Below are positions 17,880 to 25,782 of a stretch of DNA of 37,382 nucleotides, piece after piece. The DNA is from an uncultured Gammaproteobacteria bacterium (GTDB lineage Bacteria > Pseudomonadota > Gammaproteobacteria > PS1 > Pseudothioglobaceae), in the NCBI GenBank assembly GCA_902556205.1, contig CACDVH010000015.1, positions 1 through 37,382 of the forward strand. Direction: 5' to 3'. The position numbers and the translations under genes are program-made. Within the stretch, counting starts at the first letter, position 1, and every line of letters starts with the position of its first letter. The notes beneath the pieces were generated by a model. It was not told where the DNA came from. It saw nothing but the letters and a program-made list of their open reading frames with translations, and searched no databases.

Positions 17880-18086
17880 TTGTTTATTAAATTAATTCTA
17901 GTTCTGCTTTTAGGTTGGATTGGGTTTAGTCTTATGAAGAGGTTTAAGCAGAATAATCCTTCAGTTTCAAAGAATGGAAAGGGTCAAAAAATGATTGCTT
18001 GTGAAGTCTGTGACACTCATGTTCCTGAGTCTGATGTTATTGTAAAAAACGGTAAAAATTATTGTTCTAAAGCACATGTGGAGTAG
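17880..18086 (+). CDS. PP0621-family small membrane protein with C-terminal zinc-ribbon-like motif
   Basis: A 68-residue protein starting with TTG; AAGG (17869-17872) 7 bases upstream supports that start. Residues 3-18 form a single membrane anchor. After a polar linker, the C-terminus has C41-x2-C44, then C62 and H66 in YCSKAH, a four-ligand set suited to binding one zinc or other metal ion. The layout matches the uncharacterised PP0621 family of proteobacteria. It is followed after 6 bp by yciB, so the two are co-transcribed. Function is unknown. Confidence 0.82.
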   Translation: MFIKLILVLLLGWIGFSLMKRFKQNNPSVSKNGKGQKMIACEVCDTHVPESDVIVKNGKNYCSKAHVE

Positions 18087-18092
18087 ATTATT

Positions 18093-18752
18093 ATGAAGTT
18101 TCTTTTGGATTTTGGCCCTATCATTTTATTTTTCATAGTCTATAAGTACTATGGCCTTTATGCAGCAATCTACGCAATGATTGCCTCAACCTTTGTACAA
18201 ATAATGTACTCGAGAGTAAGCACCGGAAAATTTGTTACTTCTCAGGTTCTCACATTTGCTCTTCTGGTGGTGTTTGGAGGAATTAGTATCATCCTTAGGG
18301 ATCCTGCATTTGTCATGTGGAAGGTGAGCGTTTTGTATGTTATCTTTGCGGCTGTGCTCATTGGAAGCAATTTCGTTGGAAGCAAGACCTTGCTGGAGAG
18401 AATGATGGGTAAGGAGCTTCAGTTGCCTAGAACAACTTGGGTGAACTTGACTTGGTTTTGGAGTCTTGGGTTTATTATTATTGCAGGAATTAATGCCTTT
18501 TTTGTCAATATTGCTTTGAGTGCAAGAAGTGAATTTTTGAATGGAGGAGTCCAGATTGATCCAAAAATAGATTTAGCTAACTTTGATTGTAGTCAAAGCC
18601 CGATTGAAAGTCTTTGTATTGCTGCCCAGAGCTCAGAGGAAGCTTGGGTAAACTTTAAATTATTTGGAACGCTTGGCCTGACTTTAGTATTAATTGTGAT
18701 TACTGTTTTAATGCTAAGTAAGCATATCAAAGAGAAACAAACGGATAGCTAG
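18093..18752 (+). CDS. yciB: Inner-membrane septation protein A (YciB/IspZ family) with C-terminal-half insertion
   Basis: A multi-pass inner-membrane protein linked to cell division and envelope synthesis in enterobacteria. Conserved blocks include FLLDFGPIILFFIVYKY (3-19), LTFALLVVFGG, LPRTTWVNLTWFW (111-123) and the final AWVNFKLFGTLGLTLV. At 219 residues it is about 40 longer than E. coli YciB. The extra sequence (about 141-183) sits between the last two membrane helices and includes C166 and C175. It follows the PP0621-type gene. The core family call is firm; the role of the insertion is unknown. Confidence 0.92.
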   Translation: MKFLLDFGPIILFFIVYKYYGLYAAIYAMIASTFVQIMYSRVSTGKFVTSQVLTFALLVVFGGISIILRDPAFVMWKVSVLYVIFAAVLIGSNFVGSKTLLERMMGKELQLPRTTWVNLTWFWSLGFIIIAGINAFFVNIALSARSEFLNGGVQIDPKIDLANFDCSQSPIESLCIAAQSSEEAWVNFKLFGTLGLTLVLIVITVLMLSKHIKEKQTDS

Positions 18753-18795
18753 CATTATTCTTTATTAGATCGATTTCATAAAATTGGAGAGAGCC

Positions 18796-20607
18796 TTGTC
18801 AATAATAGGTGCGCTCGTTGCATATAAAGGAAGACCTGCTAAGGTTGTTTCTTCTACGACCCATAAGTATGAGATTAGTTTTTCAGATGGTAGAAAACAA
18901 AAAGTAAGAGAGAAGGATTTCCGATTCATACATCCAGAGTTTTCATCAGTTCATAACAGTTGCCCAGAGGTTGATACTTCAATTCTAAATGACTTTGATG
19001 ATGAATCTTTGACACTTAAGGAGCTAACAGAATGGCTTTTTGATGACTTCACAAGCCAAAATGCCTGGTTTGTTTACTTAATGTCAGAAGATGGGTTGTA
19101 TTTTTATTGGAATAAAAATGTTTTAGCCTTAAGACCCTTAGATCAAATTCAAGCTATCAGATTAAGTAGACAAGAAAAGGCTTCAGAGGAAGAAAGCCTT
19201 CAAAGATGTGTTGATCATTTAAAAAAAGACTCTTATGAAAATCATGATATTCAATGGATTCATGAAATAGAGCAGGTTGCCTTTAATCAATCAAAACACT
19301 CCAAAGCGATGAGTGCATTGTCGATTGAAAACACTCCAGAAAATGCTCATCGACTGCTTATTAAAATCAAATACTGGTCAGACTTTAATAATCCATATCC
19401 AAAAAGAAACAAAATCTATTCTGATCAAGATTTAGATTTCAATGAAGAATCAATAGATAGGAAAGATCTAACACACCTTCACTGTTTTGCAATTGATAAC
19501 ACCGGCTCTAGCGATGCCGATGACGCAATCAGTATTGAAGGCGATCGAGTTTGGGTACACATTGCCGATGTTGCAAGCTACGTTGATATTAATAGTGTTC
19601 TTGATTTATATGCCCAAAAAAGAGCGTCAAACCTCTATCTTCCTGATCAGATTCTGCATATGCTTCCGCCCAAAATTTCTGATGTTTGCTCACTAGGTAT
19701 AGGCGAGATATCTAATGCAGTCTCAGTTGGATTTATAATGAATGATTCTGAAATCAGTGATATTAAAATATATTTGAGTCAAATCAAGGTTACAAAAATG
19801 AGCTACGAGGAAGCTGATAAATCTTTACATGAAAATATCTCCCTATCAATGCTTAACAAAATTGCTAAAGATCATAAAAAGTATAGAGATAGCAATGGTG
19901 CAATAAGACTAGACTTGCCCAAAACTGATATTAAGGTTAAAGATCAAAAAGTCTTAGTTTTGCCTCAGCTTAACAGTGAAAGCAGAGAGATGGTATCAGA
20001 AATGATGGTTTTAGCAGGACGTGTCATTGCCCAGTATTCAATTGAAAACAATATTTCAATGCCGTATTTATCACAAGCATCAGGAAAGTTTTCTGATGAA
20101 ATTATTGAGAATATTCATAATCTCTCATTATCTAAGGCCTTTGAGGCTGCAAAGGGTTTTAGTCGTTCTAAGTTATCAGTTAAACCATCCATGCATGCTG
20201 GTTTGGGTCTGGAGGCCTACATTAGGGTTACAAGTCCTATGAGGCGCTATCTAGATTTACTTGTTCAGCAGCAACTCGTTAATTATTTAGCAGGTCTTGA
20301 ACTTTTGAATGAAGATGAAATTAAAAGCAGAATTAAAGTAATTAATTCTTCAATATCAAAAACGAACAAAGCAATTCGTCAAAGTATTGATCACTTTAGA
20401 TGTCTGTATTTTAAGCAGAACAGAAGTTGGGAAGGGCATGGCATAGTAGTTGAAATAAATGGAAATAAAGCTTTATTGATGATCCCTGAGTTTGCCATCA
20501 TCACTCAAGTTAAATTCAAAACAAAGCCTAAATTGGATGAGAAAATCAAGTTAAAGGTGAGTTCAATCGACCTAGTTGAAAGATCAATTGATTACAAGCC
20601 ACTCTAG
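18796..20607 (+). CDS. rnb: RNase II family 3'-5' exoribonuclease
   Basis: Degrades single-stranded RNA processively from the 3' end in the cytoplasm. The RNB catalytic block reads FAIDNTGSSDADDAIS (about 231-246), with the aspartate cluster that binds magnesium, followed by VWVHIADVASYVD. The nucleotide-pocket motif TSPMRRYLDLL is near residue 485. I chose the TTG at 18796 (603 residues) because GGAGAGAG (18786-18793) is a good ribosome site for it; a TTG at 18784 would add four residues. The N-terminal 215 residues do not look like the usual two cold-shock domains, and the C-terminal S1 domain is short. The family is sure; RNase II versus another RNB member is less so. The 3' end overlaps lpxH by 24 bp. 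Confidence 0.85.
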   Translation: MSIIGALVAYKGRPAKVVSSTTHKYEISFSDGRKQKVREKDFRFIHPEFSSVHNSCPEVDTSILNDFDDESLTLKELTEWLFDDFTSQNAWFVYLMSEDGLYFYWNKNVLALRPLDQIQAIRLSRQEKASEEESLQRCVDHLKKDSYENHDIQWIHEIEQVAFNQSKHSKAMSALSIENTPENAHRLLIKIKYWSDFNNPYPKRNKIYSDQDLDFNEESIDRKDLTHLHCFAIDNTGSSDADDAISIEGDRVWVHIADVASYVDINSVLDLYAQKRASNLYLPDQILHMLPPKISDVCSLGIGEISNAVSVGFIMNDSEISDIKIYLSQIKVTKMSYEEADKSLHENISLSMLNKIAKDHKKYRDSNGAIRLDLPKTDIKVKDQKVLVLPQLNSESREMVSEMMVLAGRVIAQYSIENNISMPYLSQASGKFSDEIIENIHNLSLSKAFEAAKGFSRSKLSVKPSMHAGLGLEAYIRVTSPMRRYLDLLVQQQLVNYLAGLELLNEDEIKSRIKVINSSISKTNKAIRQSIDHFRCLYFKQNRSWEGHGIVVEINGNKALLMIPEFAIITQVKFKTKPKLDEKIKLKVSSIDLVERSIDYKPL

Positions 20608-21291
20608 TTTATCTGCGATCTTTATTGCATTGCCTTTAGTGCTTGACCAGTCACCAAGAACATGCCTTGTATATTTTTCTCCAATGTGCGTTTTTTGCCT
20701 ATGAGTATGTCCATGAATCAGGTCAAAGCCTGAATAGTTTGACATTAATAAATCAGTAGTTTCTTGATTTACATCCATTAACTCCTCAGTTTTATACCTC
20801 TGTGCCTCGATACTTTTCTTTCGAAGTTGCCCAGTTAACTGAAGTCGAATTTTTTTTGATAATTTTAAAAATATGAACTGAGTAATTGGATTTCTCAAAA
20901 TTCTTTTTAATTTCTGGTAGTTAACATCATCTGTGCAGAGACTATCACCATGTATTAGCAAAAATTTATCTGAGTTATGCTGAAGGAGGAAAGGCTCACT
21001 AATTAGTTTGCAGCCTGATTCTGACTCAAATTGCTTTGAAAGCAGAAAATCACGATTACCCACCATGACAAAAACTTTTGTGTTTCGACTTAAGTCTTTG
21101 AGAATGTCAATAATTGCTTTGTAACTTAAAAGCGATACATCATCTCCAATCCAGGTATTGAAAAGGTCACCTAGAATAAATAATTGATCAGCATTTGATG
21201 CGTATTTTTTGCAAAATTTAGCAAAAAAATCAATTTTATCTTCTTCGACATTCGTTAGATGAAGATCAGAGATGATTAACGATGTCAGCAT
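20584..21291 (-). CDS. lpxH: UDP-2,3-diacylglucosamine pyrophosphatase
   Basis: Hydrolyses UDP-2,3-diacylglucosamine to lipid X, the fourth step of lipid A synthesis, at the membrane. It is a calcineurin-like metallophosphoesterase with the metal ligands in SDLHL, GDLFNTWIGDD, GNRDFLL, IHGDS and HGHTHRQ. I prefer the ATG at 21291 (235 residues), which gives the family's MLTSLIISDLHL start; a TTG two codons upstream (21297) is possible. The gene follows ppiB after 28-34 bp, as in E. coli. It overlaps the convergent RNase gene by 24 bp at the 3' end. Confidence 0.94.
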   Translation of the reverse strand: MLTSLIISDLHLTNVEEDKIDFFAKFCKKYASNADQLFILGDLFNTWIGDDVSLLSYKAIIDILKDLSRNTKVFVMVGNRDFLLSKQFESESGCKLISEPFLLQHNSDKFLLIHGDSLCTDDVNYQKLKRILRNPITQFIFLKLSKKIRLQLTGQLRKKSIEAQRYKTEELMDVNQETTDLLMSNYSGFDLIHGHTHRQKTHIGEKYTRHVLGDWSSTKGNAIKIADKLEWLVIN

Positions 21292-21325
21292 AGGCAAATA
21301 TTAGAGCAATTCTAATAAAAAATAT

Positions 21326-21814
21326 TTATTCACTAATAGATGCCTTATTGATGATTACAGTCTTTCCTGGAACGTCTGCATGACCACCAAGATTGATGGT
21401 TTCAACTTTTTCAATTTTATCCACTATTTCTTGACCAGCAACAACCTCACCAAACACACAATAACCCCAACCATCTTGACCCGGGAAATCTAAAAATTGA
21501 TTATCATTGGTATTAATAAAAAATTGTGAGCTTGCAGAGTGAGGTGCCATTGTTCTGGCCATTGCAACACTATATTTGACATTTTTTAAGCCATTTTTAG
21601 CTTCATTTTCAATAGTTGCTTTAGTTGTTTTTTGTTGCATATCCTCTGTCATACCCCCACCTTGAATCATAAAGTTTGGAATAACCCTGTGAAAAATAGT
21701 GCCATCAAAAAAACCTTCTTTCACATAATCAGTGAAGTTTTTTGCAGTAATTGGAGCTTTTTCAGCATCTACAGTAATGTGAATTTCACCCATATTGGTA
21801 TCTAAAATAATCAT
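21326..21814 (-). CDS. ppiB: Peptidyl-prolyl cis-trans isomerase, cyclophilin B type (cytoplasmic)
   Basis: Catalyses proline cis-trans isomerisation during folding. The 162-residue single cyclophilin domain has FHRVIPNFMIQGGG (41-54; R43, F48, Q51), the second pocket block SASSQFFIN (93-101) and W116 in DGWGY. It has no signal peptide and begins directly with MIILDTNMGEI, so it is the cytoplasmic PpiB type. It leads the ppiB-lpxH pair and is divergent from rplU. Confidence 0.95.
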   Translation of the reverse strand: MIILDTNMGEIHITVDAEKAPITAKNFTDYVKEGFFDGTIFHRVIPNFMIQGGGMTEDMQQKTTKATIENEAKNGLKNVKYSVAMARTMAPHSASSQFFINTNDNQFLDFPGQDGWGYCVFGEVVAGQEIVDKIEKVETINLGGHADVPGKTVIINKASISE

Positions 21815-21843
21815 GTGTAATCTCTGTTAATTAAAAAGATAGA

Positions 21844-21849
21844 ATTATA
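21844..21849 (-). promoter_or_regulatory. Candidate -10 of the ppiB-lpxH promoter
   Basis: TATAAT on the minus strand, 29 bases upstream of the ppiB ATG, giving a leader of about 23 bases. The -35 region (around 21867) has only a weak match. Confidence 0.4.
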
Positions 21850-21869
21850 ACTTATTTCATTCACACTAC

Positions 21870-21898
21870 TTTCATTAAGAGGAGTGTTCAAGTATAAT
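21870..21898 (+). promoter_or_regulatory. Candidate promoter of rplU-rpmA
   Basis: A perfect TATAAT (21893-21898) lies 17 bp after a poor -35 (TTTCAT, 21870-21875). The predicted start near 21905 leaves a leader of about 29 bases containing AGGA (21924-21927), six bases before the rplU ATG. Confidence 0.5.
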
Positions 21899-21933
21899 TC
21901 ACTCTTTTTTTTGCAAACAGATTAGGATTTGTT

Positions 21934-22245
21934 ATGTACGCAGTAATTAAAACAGGTGGAAAGCAGTACAGAGTTTCCGAAGGTGAAATGCTTAAGATAG
22001 AGAAGCTTGAAGTTGAGCCTGGTAAAAAAGTCACATTTAATGAAGTACTAATGGTTGCTGATGGAGATAAGGTTCAAGTTGGATCACCACTTGTTGCTAA
22101 GGCAAGCGTTGAGGCTAAAGTGATTTCTCAAGGTAAAGGTAAAAAAGTACATATTCTTAAATTCAAACGCCGTAAGCACTCTATGAAGCAACAAGGACAT
22201 CGTCAGTTGTTTACAGAAGTTCAGATCGGTAAAATTAAGGCATAA
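21934..22245 (+). CDS. rplU: 50S ribosomal protein L21
   Basis: A structural protein of the large ribosomal subunit that binds 23S rRNA. The 103 residues equal the E. coli length. The start [17 protein letters not shown] and the basic C-terminal block [19 protein letters not shown] are characteristic. It is followed after 10 bp by rpmA, the standard rplU-rpmA pair, with a clear AGGA ribosome site. Confidence 0.98.
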   Translation: MYAVIKTGGKQYRVSEGEMLKIEKLEVEPGKKVTFNEVLMVADGDKVQVGSPLVAKASVEAKVISQGKGKKVHILKFKRRKHSMKQQGHRQLFTEVQIGKIKA

Positions 22246-22255
22246 GGAGTTATCT

Positions 22256-22513
22256 ATGGCACATAAAAAAGCAGGCGGTAGTACTAATAACGGCAGAGAT
22301 TCGGTATCTAAAAGACTAGGTGTTAAGCGCTTTGGGGGCCAGTCTGTACTAGCTGGAAATATTCTTGTTCGTCAAAGAGGCACCAAATTTCATCCCGGCA
22401 CGAATGTCAAGAAAGGTAAAGACGACACTTTATTTGCTATTGTAGATGGTAAAGTACAATTTGAAAAGAAAGGTAAGTTTAATCGCCAATATGTTTCAAT
22501 TCAAACTGCTTAA
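22256..22513 (+). CDS. rpmA: 50S ribosomal protein L27
   Basis: A large-subunit protein whose N-terminal tail reaches the peptidyl transferase centre. The 85 residues are of normal length, with the start [20 protein letters not shown] and the central [20 protein letters not shown]. It has no N-terminal cleavage extension of the Firmicutes type. The GTPase gene obgE, which often follows, is absent; an intrinsic terminator follows instead. Confidence 0.98.
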   Translation: MAHKKAGGSTNNGRDSVSKRLGVKRFGGQSVLAGNILVRQRGTKFHPGTNVKKGKDDTLFAIVDGKVQFEKKGKFNRQYVSIQTA

Positions 22514-22534
22514 AAAAAGCATTTAATTTCTCTG

Positions 22535-22559
22535 AAAAAGCGCCTATAGGCGCTTTTTT
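22535..22559 (+). terminator. Intrinsic terminator after rpmA
   Basis: Ten-base arms AAAAAGCGCC (22535-22544) and GGCGCTTTTT (22549-22558) around a TATA loop, ending in T6 (22554-22559). Because the A-run and T-run mirror each other, it could also work on the opposite strand. It separates the ribosomal pair from fabD. Confidence 0.92.
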
Positions 22560-22573
22560 ATTATTATTCCTTC

Positions 22574-22579
22574 TATAAT
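22574..22579 (+). promoter_or_regulatory. Candidate -10 for fabD-fabG, close to the start codon
   Basis: A perfect TATAAT whose last base is only 10 bases before the fabD ATG at 22590. A start about 7 bases downstream would leave a leader of 3-5 bases, and no Shine-Dalgarno is visible before the ATG. No good -35 is seen: the expected position falls inside the rpmA terminator. Confidence 0.35.
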
Positions 22580-22589
22580 TAATTCTAAT

Positions 22590-23525
22590 ATGAAATATTC
22601 AATTGTATTCCCCGGTCAAGGGTCCCAATCTCTTGGGATGATGGATGATTTAAATCAAAATTTTTCTATTGTTAGTGAAATCTTCCAAGAAGCAAGTGAT
22701 GCTGTTAGCGTTGATCTTTGGAAGATTGTTAACGAAAATCAAGAGGCGCTTAATCTTACTGAAAACACCCAGCCTATTATGCTTGCTGCGGGATATGCTA
22801 CCTTTAAAGTATTATCTGAAGAGACTTCTCTTTCTCCTATTTCAATGGCCGGTCATAGTTTGGGAGAATACACTGCCCTGGTCGCATCAAGCTCTATGAA
22901 TTTTTTTGACGCTATAAGATTAGTTAGAAAAAGAGGCGAGTTGATGCAAGCAGCAGTGCCAAGTGGAACAGGCTCAATGGCTGCCATACTTGGACTAGAA
23001 GATGATTTAATTACTGAAGAATGCAATAAAGCTAGTCAGAAAGGCGTTGTGGAAGCTGTTAATTTTAATTCTCCAGGGCAAGTTGTGATTGCCGGTGAAA
23101 AAGAAGCTGTAGCCTATGCATGTGAGCTATTAAAGGAGGCTGGAGCAAAAAGAGCTTTAGTCTTGCCAGTAAGCGTTCCATCTCACTGTTCTTTAATGAA
23201 GGAGGCCGCAAATGAATATAAAGAGTCAGTGAATAAAATTGAATTTGGAATGAGTGATTTAAAAGTGATTCACAATGTTGATGCTGACTATTCAAATACA
23301 AGTGAAGAAATTAAATCTAAGTTAGTTAAACAGCTTTATAAACCTGTTCTTTGGACATCTTCAGTTATAAAGATGAAAAAGTTTGGTGCTGAAAAACTCA
23401 TTGAGGTCGGACCTGGGAAAGTTTTAGCAGGTCTTACAAGGCGTATAGATAAATCACTGAGTGCTTCAGCTATAATAGATGTAAATGCACTAAAATCAAC
23501 AATTAAGGATATATCTAATGCTTGA
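22590..23525 (+). CDS. fabD: Malonyl-CoA:ACP transacylase
   Basis: Transfers malonyl from CoA to acyl carrier protein to feed fatty acid elongation. At 311 residues (E. coli 309) it has GQGSQ (9-13), the nucleophile in GHSLGEY (88-94, S90) and the catalytic histidine in VPSHCSL (H199). It overlaps fabG by 8 bp, so the pair is translationally coupled. The gene comes right after the rpmA terminator with its own possible promoter. fabH and plsX, which commonly precede fabD, are not here. Confidence 0.96.
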   Translation: MKYSIVFPGQGSQSLGMMDDLNQNFSIVSEIFQEASDAVSVDLWKIVNENQEALNLTENTQPIMLAAGYATFKVLSEETSLSPISMAGHSLGEYTALVASSSMNFFDAIRLVRKRGELMQAAVPSGTGSMAAILGLEDDLITEECNKASQKGVVEAVNFNSPGQVVIAGEKEAVAYACELLKEAGAKRALVLPVSVPSHCSLMKEAANEYKESVNKIEFGMSDLKVIHNVDADYSNTSEEIKSKLVKQLYKPVLWTSSVIKMKKFGAEKLIEVGPGKVLAGLTRRIDKSLSASAIIDVNALKSTIKDISNA

Positions 23526-24258
23526 CGGAAAAATAGTTCTTGTTACTGGCGCTTCAAGAGGAATTGGTAAAGCAATCGCATTAACTTTAGGGAGTTCAGG
23601 CGCAACTTTAATCGGAACAGCTACTTCTGAGGTAGGCGCAGATAATATTTCTAAAATGCTATTTGATAATGAAATTTCAGGAAAGGGCATTGTGCTTGAT
23701 GTTACAGATAATGATCAAATATCTAGTCTTGGGGAGAGTATAAAAAAAGATTTTGGATCAATTGATATACTAGTTAATAATGCAGGAATCACAAGCGACA
23801 ACATTCTTTTAAGAATGAAAGAGGATGAGTGGGAAGATATTATTAATACTAATCTCTCTTCTATTTATAAGATGTCAAAATCAGTACTTCGTGGAATGAT
23901 TAAGAAACGCTCAGGCAGAATTATTTCAATAACCTCGGTCGTTGGAGTAATGGGGAATGCTGGTCAATCAAACTATGCAGCATCTAAAGCAGGAATTATA
24001 GGTTTTACAAAGTCTCTTGCTAGAGAAGTTGGCATAAGAGGTATTACAGTTAATGCAGTTGCACCAGGATTTATAGTTACAGATATGACTGATAGCCTTC
24101 CCGAAGAGCAAAAAGAAGGCTTAGCCTCTCAAATACCTATGGGAAGATTAGGGACAGTACAAGAGGTTGCAGATGCAGTTTTATTTCTAGCCGGTAGTGG
24201 AGGATCATATATTACTGGGCAAACAATTCATGTAAATGGTGGGATGTTAACCCCATAA
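23518..24258 (+). CDS. fabG: 3-oxoacyl-ACP reductase
   Basis: NADPH-dependent reduction of 3-oxoacyl-ACP in the fatty acid cycle. A classic 246-residue short-chain dehydrogenase with TGASRGIG (10-17), NNAG (87-90), catalytic S140, Y153 and K157 (ITSVVG, NYAASK), and a C-terminal VNGGM. High similarity to E. coli FabG around the active site, and the fabD overlap, make this the housekeeping enzyme rather than a paralogue. acpP, which usually follows at once, is absent. Confidence 0.95.
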   Translation: MLDGKIVLVTGASRGIGKAIALTLGSSGATLIGTATSEVGADNISKMLFDNEISGKGIVLDVTDNDQISSLGESIKKDFGSIDILVNNAGITSDNILLRMKEDEWEDIINTNLSSIYKMSKSVLRGMIKKRSGRIISITSVVGVMGNAGQSNYAASKAGIIGFTKSLAREVGIRGITVNAVAPGFIVTDMTDSLPEEQKEGLASQIPMGRLGTVQEVADAVLFLAGSGGSYITGQTIHVNGGMLTP

Positions 24259-24310
24259 ATTCTTTTTACTAAGCAATTGAATACCTTAATAAGTTTTTAA
24301 ATATTTATTG

Positions 24311-25654
24311 CTAGGTTTTTATTTCTCGAAAAAGATTCATCAATAGAGCAAGAATAATACTAATTATAAGACCACCAAATAAAGCAAATACAATAATTAA
24401 ACTAGGTCTTAAATTAATTGGGATAGGCTTAGCAGAGGCGTTTTGTTGAACTTGCACTGCATTAATAGTTGTAATATCCATGCTAATGGATTTAAGAGTG
24501 TTAGCCTCTAAATCAAGTTTGTTAATTATATTTTTTTCCTCACCAGCTTCATTGATAGCATTAATAAAAGGGGCGTCATCTTTTCGCTCTTCAAGTGTTT
24601 TCAATAAATGATTATTTTGAATTTCATTGATTTGATTTTTGAGGCTAACTAGCTCAGGGATAAAAGGGTCATCATTGGTTCGACTTTTCAGTAATTCAAC
24701 TCTTTCTAATAGTGCTTTTTCACCAAATAAATACCACTCTGGTAAATCATCATCTTCATTAATTGCAATATTCAAATTAATGTCATTATTACTCTCATTA
24801 ATTTTTCCTAGGTTGTTGTCAATAATGCCCAAAGAGCCTGCTAATTTGGCAGCAGCAGTCAGTGTCTGAATAGCATTCATTCGCTCTTCTTTTGCTTTAA
24901 ACTGAGCTCTTCCAATGAGGTGATTAAGCTCCCTTATTTTTTGAGCATCTTCCTCTTTAATTCTTTGAATTTGTGACAGGCGGTCTTTTTTAGCTTGGGC
25001 TAAGAGCATATTTTTTTCAAGCGTAATTTGTTCTAAACGATTTGCAATCTTCTGCTTCTCTAGATTAAGAGCATTAAGAACTGTCTCTCTGTTTGCTTTT
25101 GCGATAAGTTCATCGAGATACTCAGAGAGCACATCAAAATTTTCTCCTTCAATTGAGAGAATGTATGGTAACTCAATTTTGGTAAATTCCTGATAATTAC
25201 TATTACTATTACTATTACCCTTTGAATCAATTTCAAATATGGACAATTGAGTTGAATTAAGTATTCTTGAGACATAATCATCAACATCTTCAATTGGCTC
25301 ATTCGTCTCATTCAATTTATTGACATAATCCCCTTCAAGGAGCACACTTTTTTGAAATGACTTTGAGCCAACTAAATTTAAAAATCGAGTGTAAATAGAA
25401 TTCTTTGTTTCGCTTAGTAATAGAGATTTATTCAGTTTAAGAATAGAAGTTTCACTCGGTTTTATTAAAGATGTCTCTATTCTATATTGAACAACTTGAT
25501 TGGCTTGAACCAAAACATAGGCAATCGCTATAAGGCTAACAATAGAAGTAAGCCCAAAAATAAAACGGAATCTCCCTTTTAGTGATCTAGCAAGCTGCAC
25601 AAGGTTAATTTCATCATTGGCATAATGGCCATTATTTAAAATATCATTGTTCAT
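24311..25654 (-). CDS. Wzz-like chain-length determinant protein (polysaccharide co-polymerase)
   Basis: A 447-residue protein with two membrane helices, one near the N-terminus (about 31-50) and one near the C-terminus (about 417-440). Between them lies a long, mostly helical, charged periplasmic region with coiled-coil segments (about 200-260 and 320-370). The stretch before the second helix (PIPINLRP) resembles the proline-rich motif of Wzz proteins. Such proteins set O-antigen or capsule chain length. No polymerase, flippase or glycosyltransferase gene lies beside it. A (Asn-Ser) tract near residues 146-152 is encoded by a 6-base tandem repeat. The exact polysaccharide is unknown. Confidence 0.75.
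   Translation of the reverse strand: MNNDILNNGHYANDEINLVQLARSLKGRFRFIFGLTSIVSLIAIAYVLVQANQVVQYRIETSLIKPSETSILKLNKSLLLSETKNSIYTRFLNLVGSKSFQKSVLLEGDYVNKLNETNEPIEDVDDYVSRILNSTQLSIFEIDSKGNSNSNSNYQEFTKIELPYILSIEGENFDVLSEYLDELIAKANRETVLNALNLEKQKIANRLEQITLEKNMLLAQAKKDRLSQIQRIKEEDAQKIRELNHLIGRAQFKAKEERMNAIQTLTAAAKLAGSLGIIDNNLGKINESNNDINLNIAINEDDDLPEWYLFGEKALLERVELLKSRTNDDPFIPELVSLKNQINEIQNNHLLKTLEERKDDAPFINAINEAGEEKNIINKLDLEANTLKSISMDITTINAVQVQQNASAKPIPINLRPSLIIVFALFGGLIISIILALLMNLFREIKT
25196..25218. repeat. Hexanucleotide tandem repeat (TATTAC, about 3.8 copies) inside the Wzz-like gene
   Basis: Three full TATTAC units (25201-25218) preceded by a partial ATTAC. On the coding strand it encodes alternating Asn-Ser. 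Copy changes would keep the reading frame and only alter linker length. Confidence 0.85.
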
Positions 25655-25782
25655 TGTGTTTTCCCTTAGACAAGTTTCATTATAAATTTTGGTCTTTTTG
25701 TAATTCGACTACTTAATTCTAAGAATATATTTTATATATAATTTAATTATAAATAAGAATCATTATGACTCTAAAAGATAGT

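Noticed and set aside
24270-24314. A terminator between fabG and the Wzz-like gene
   Set aside because: AGCAAT (24272-24277) can pair with ATTGCT (24307-24312), but six AT-rich pairs around a loop of about 29 bases are too weak to call.
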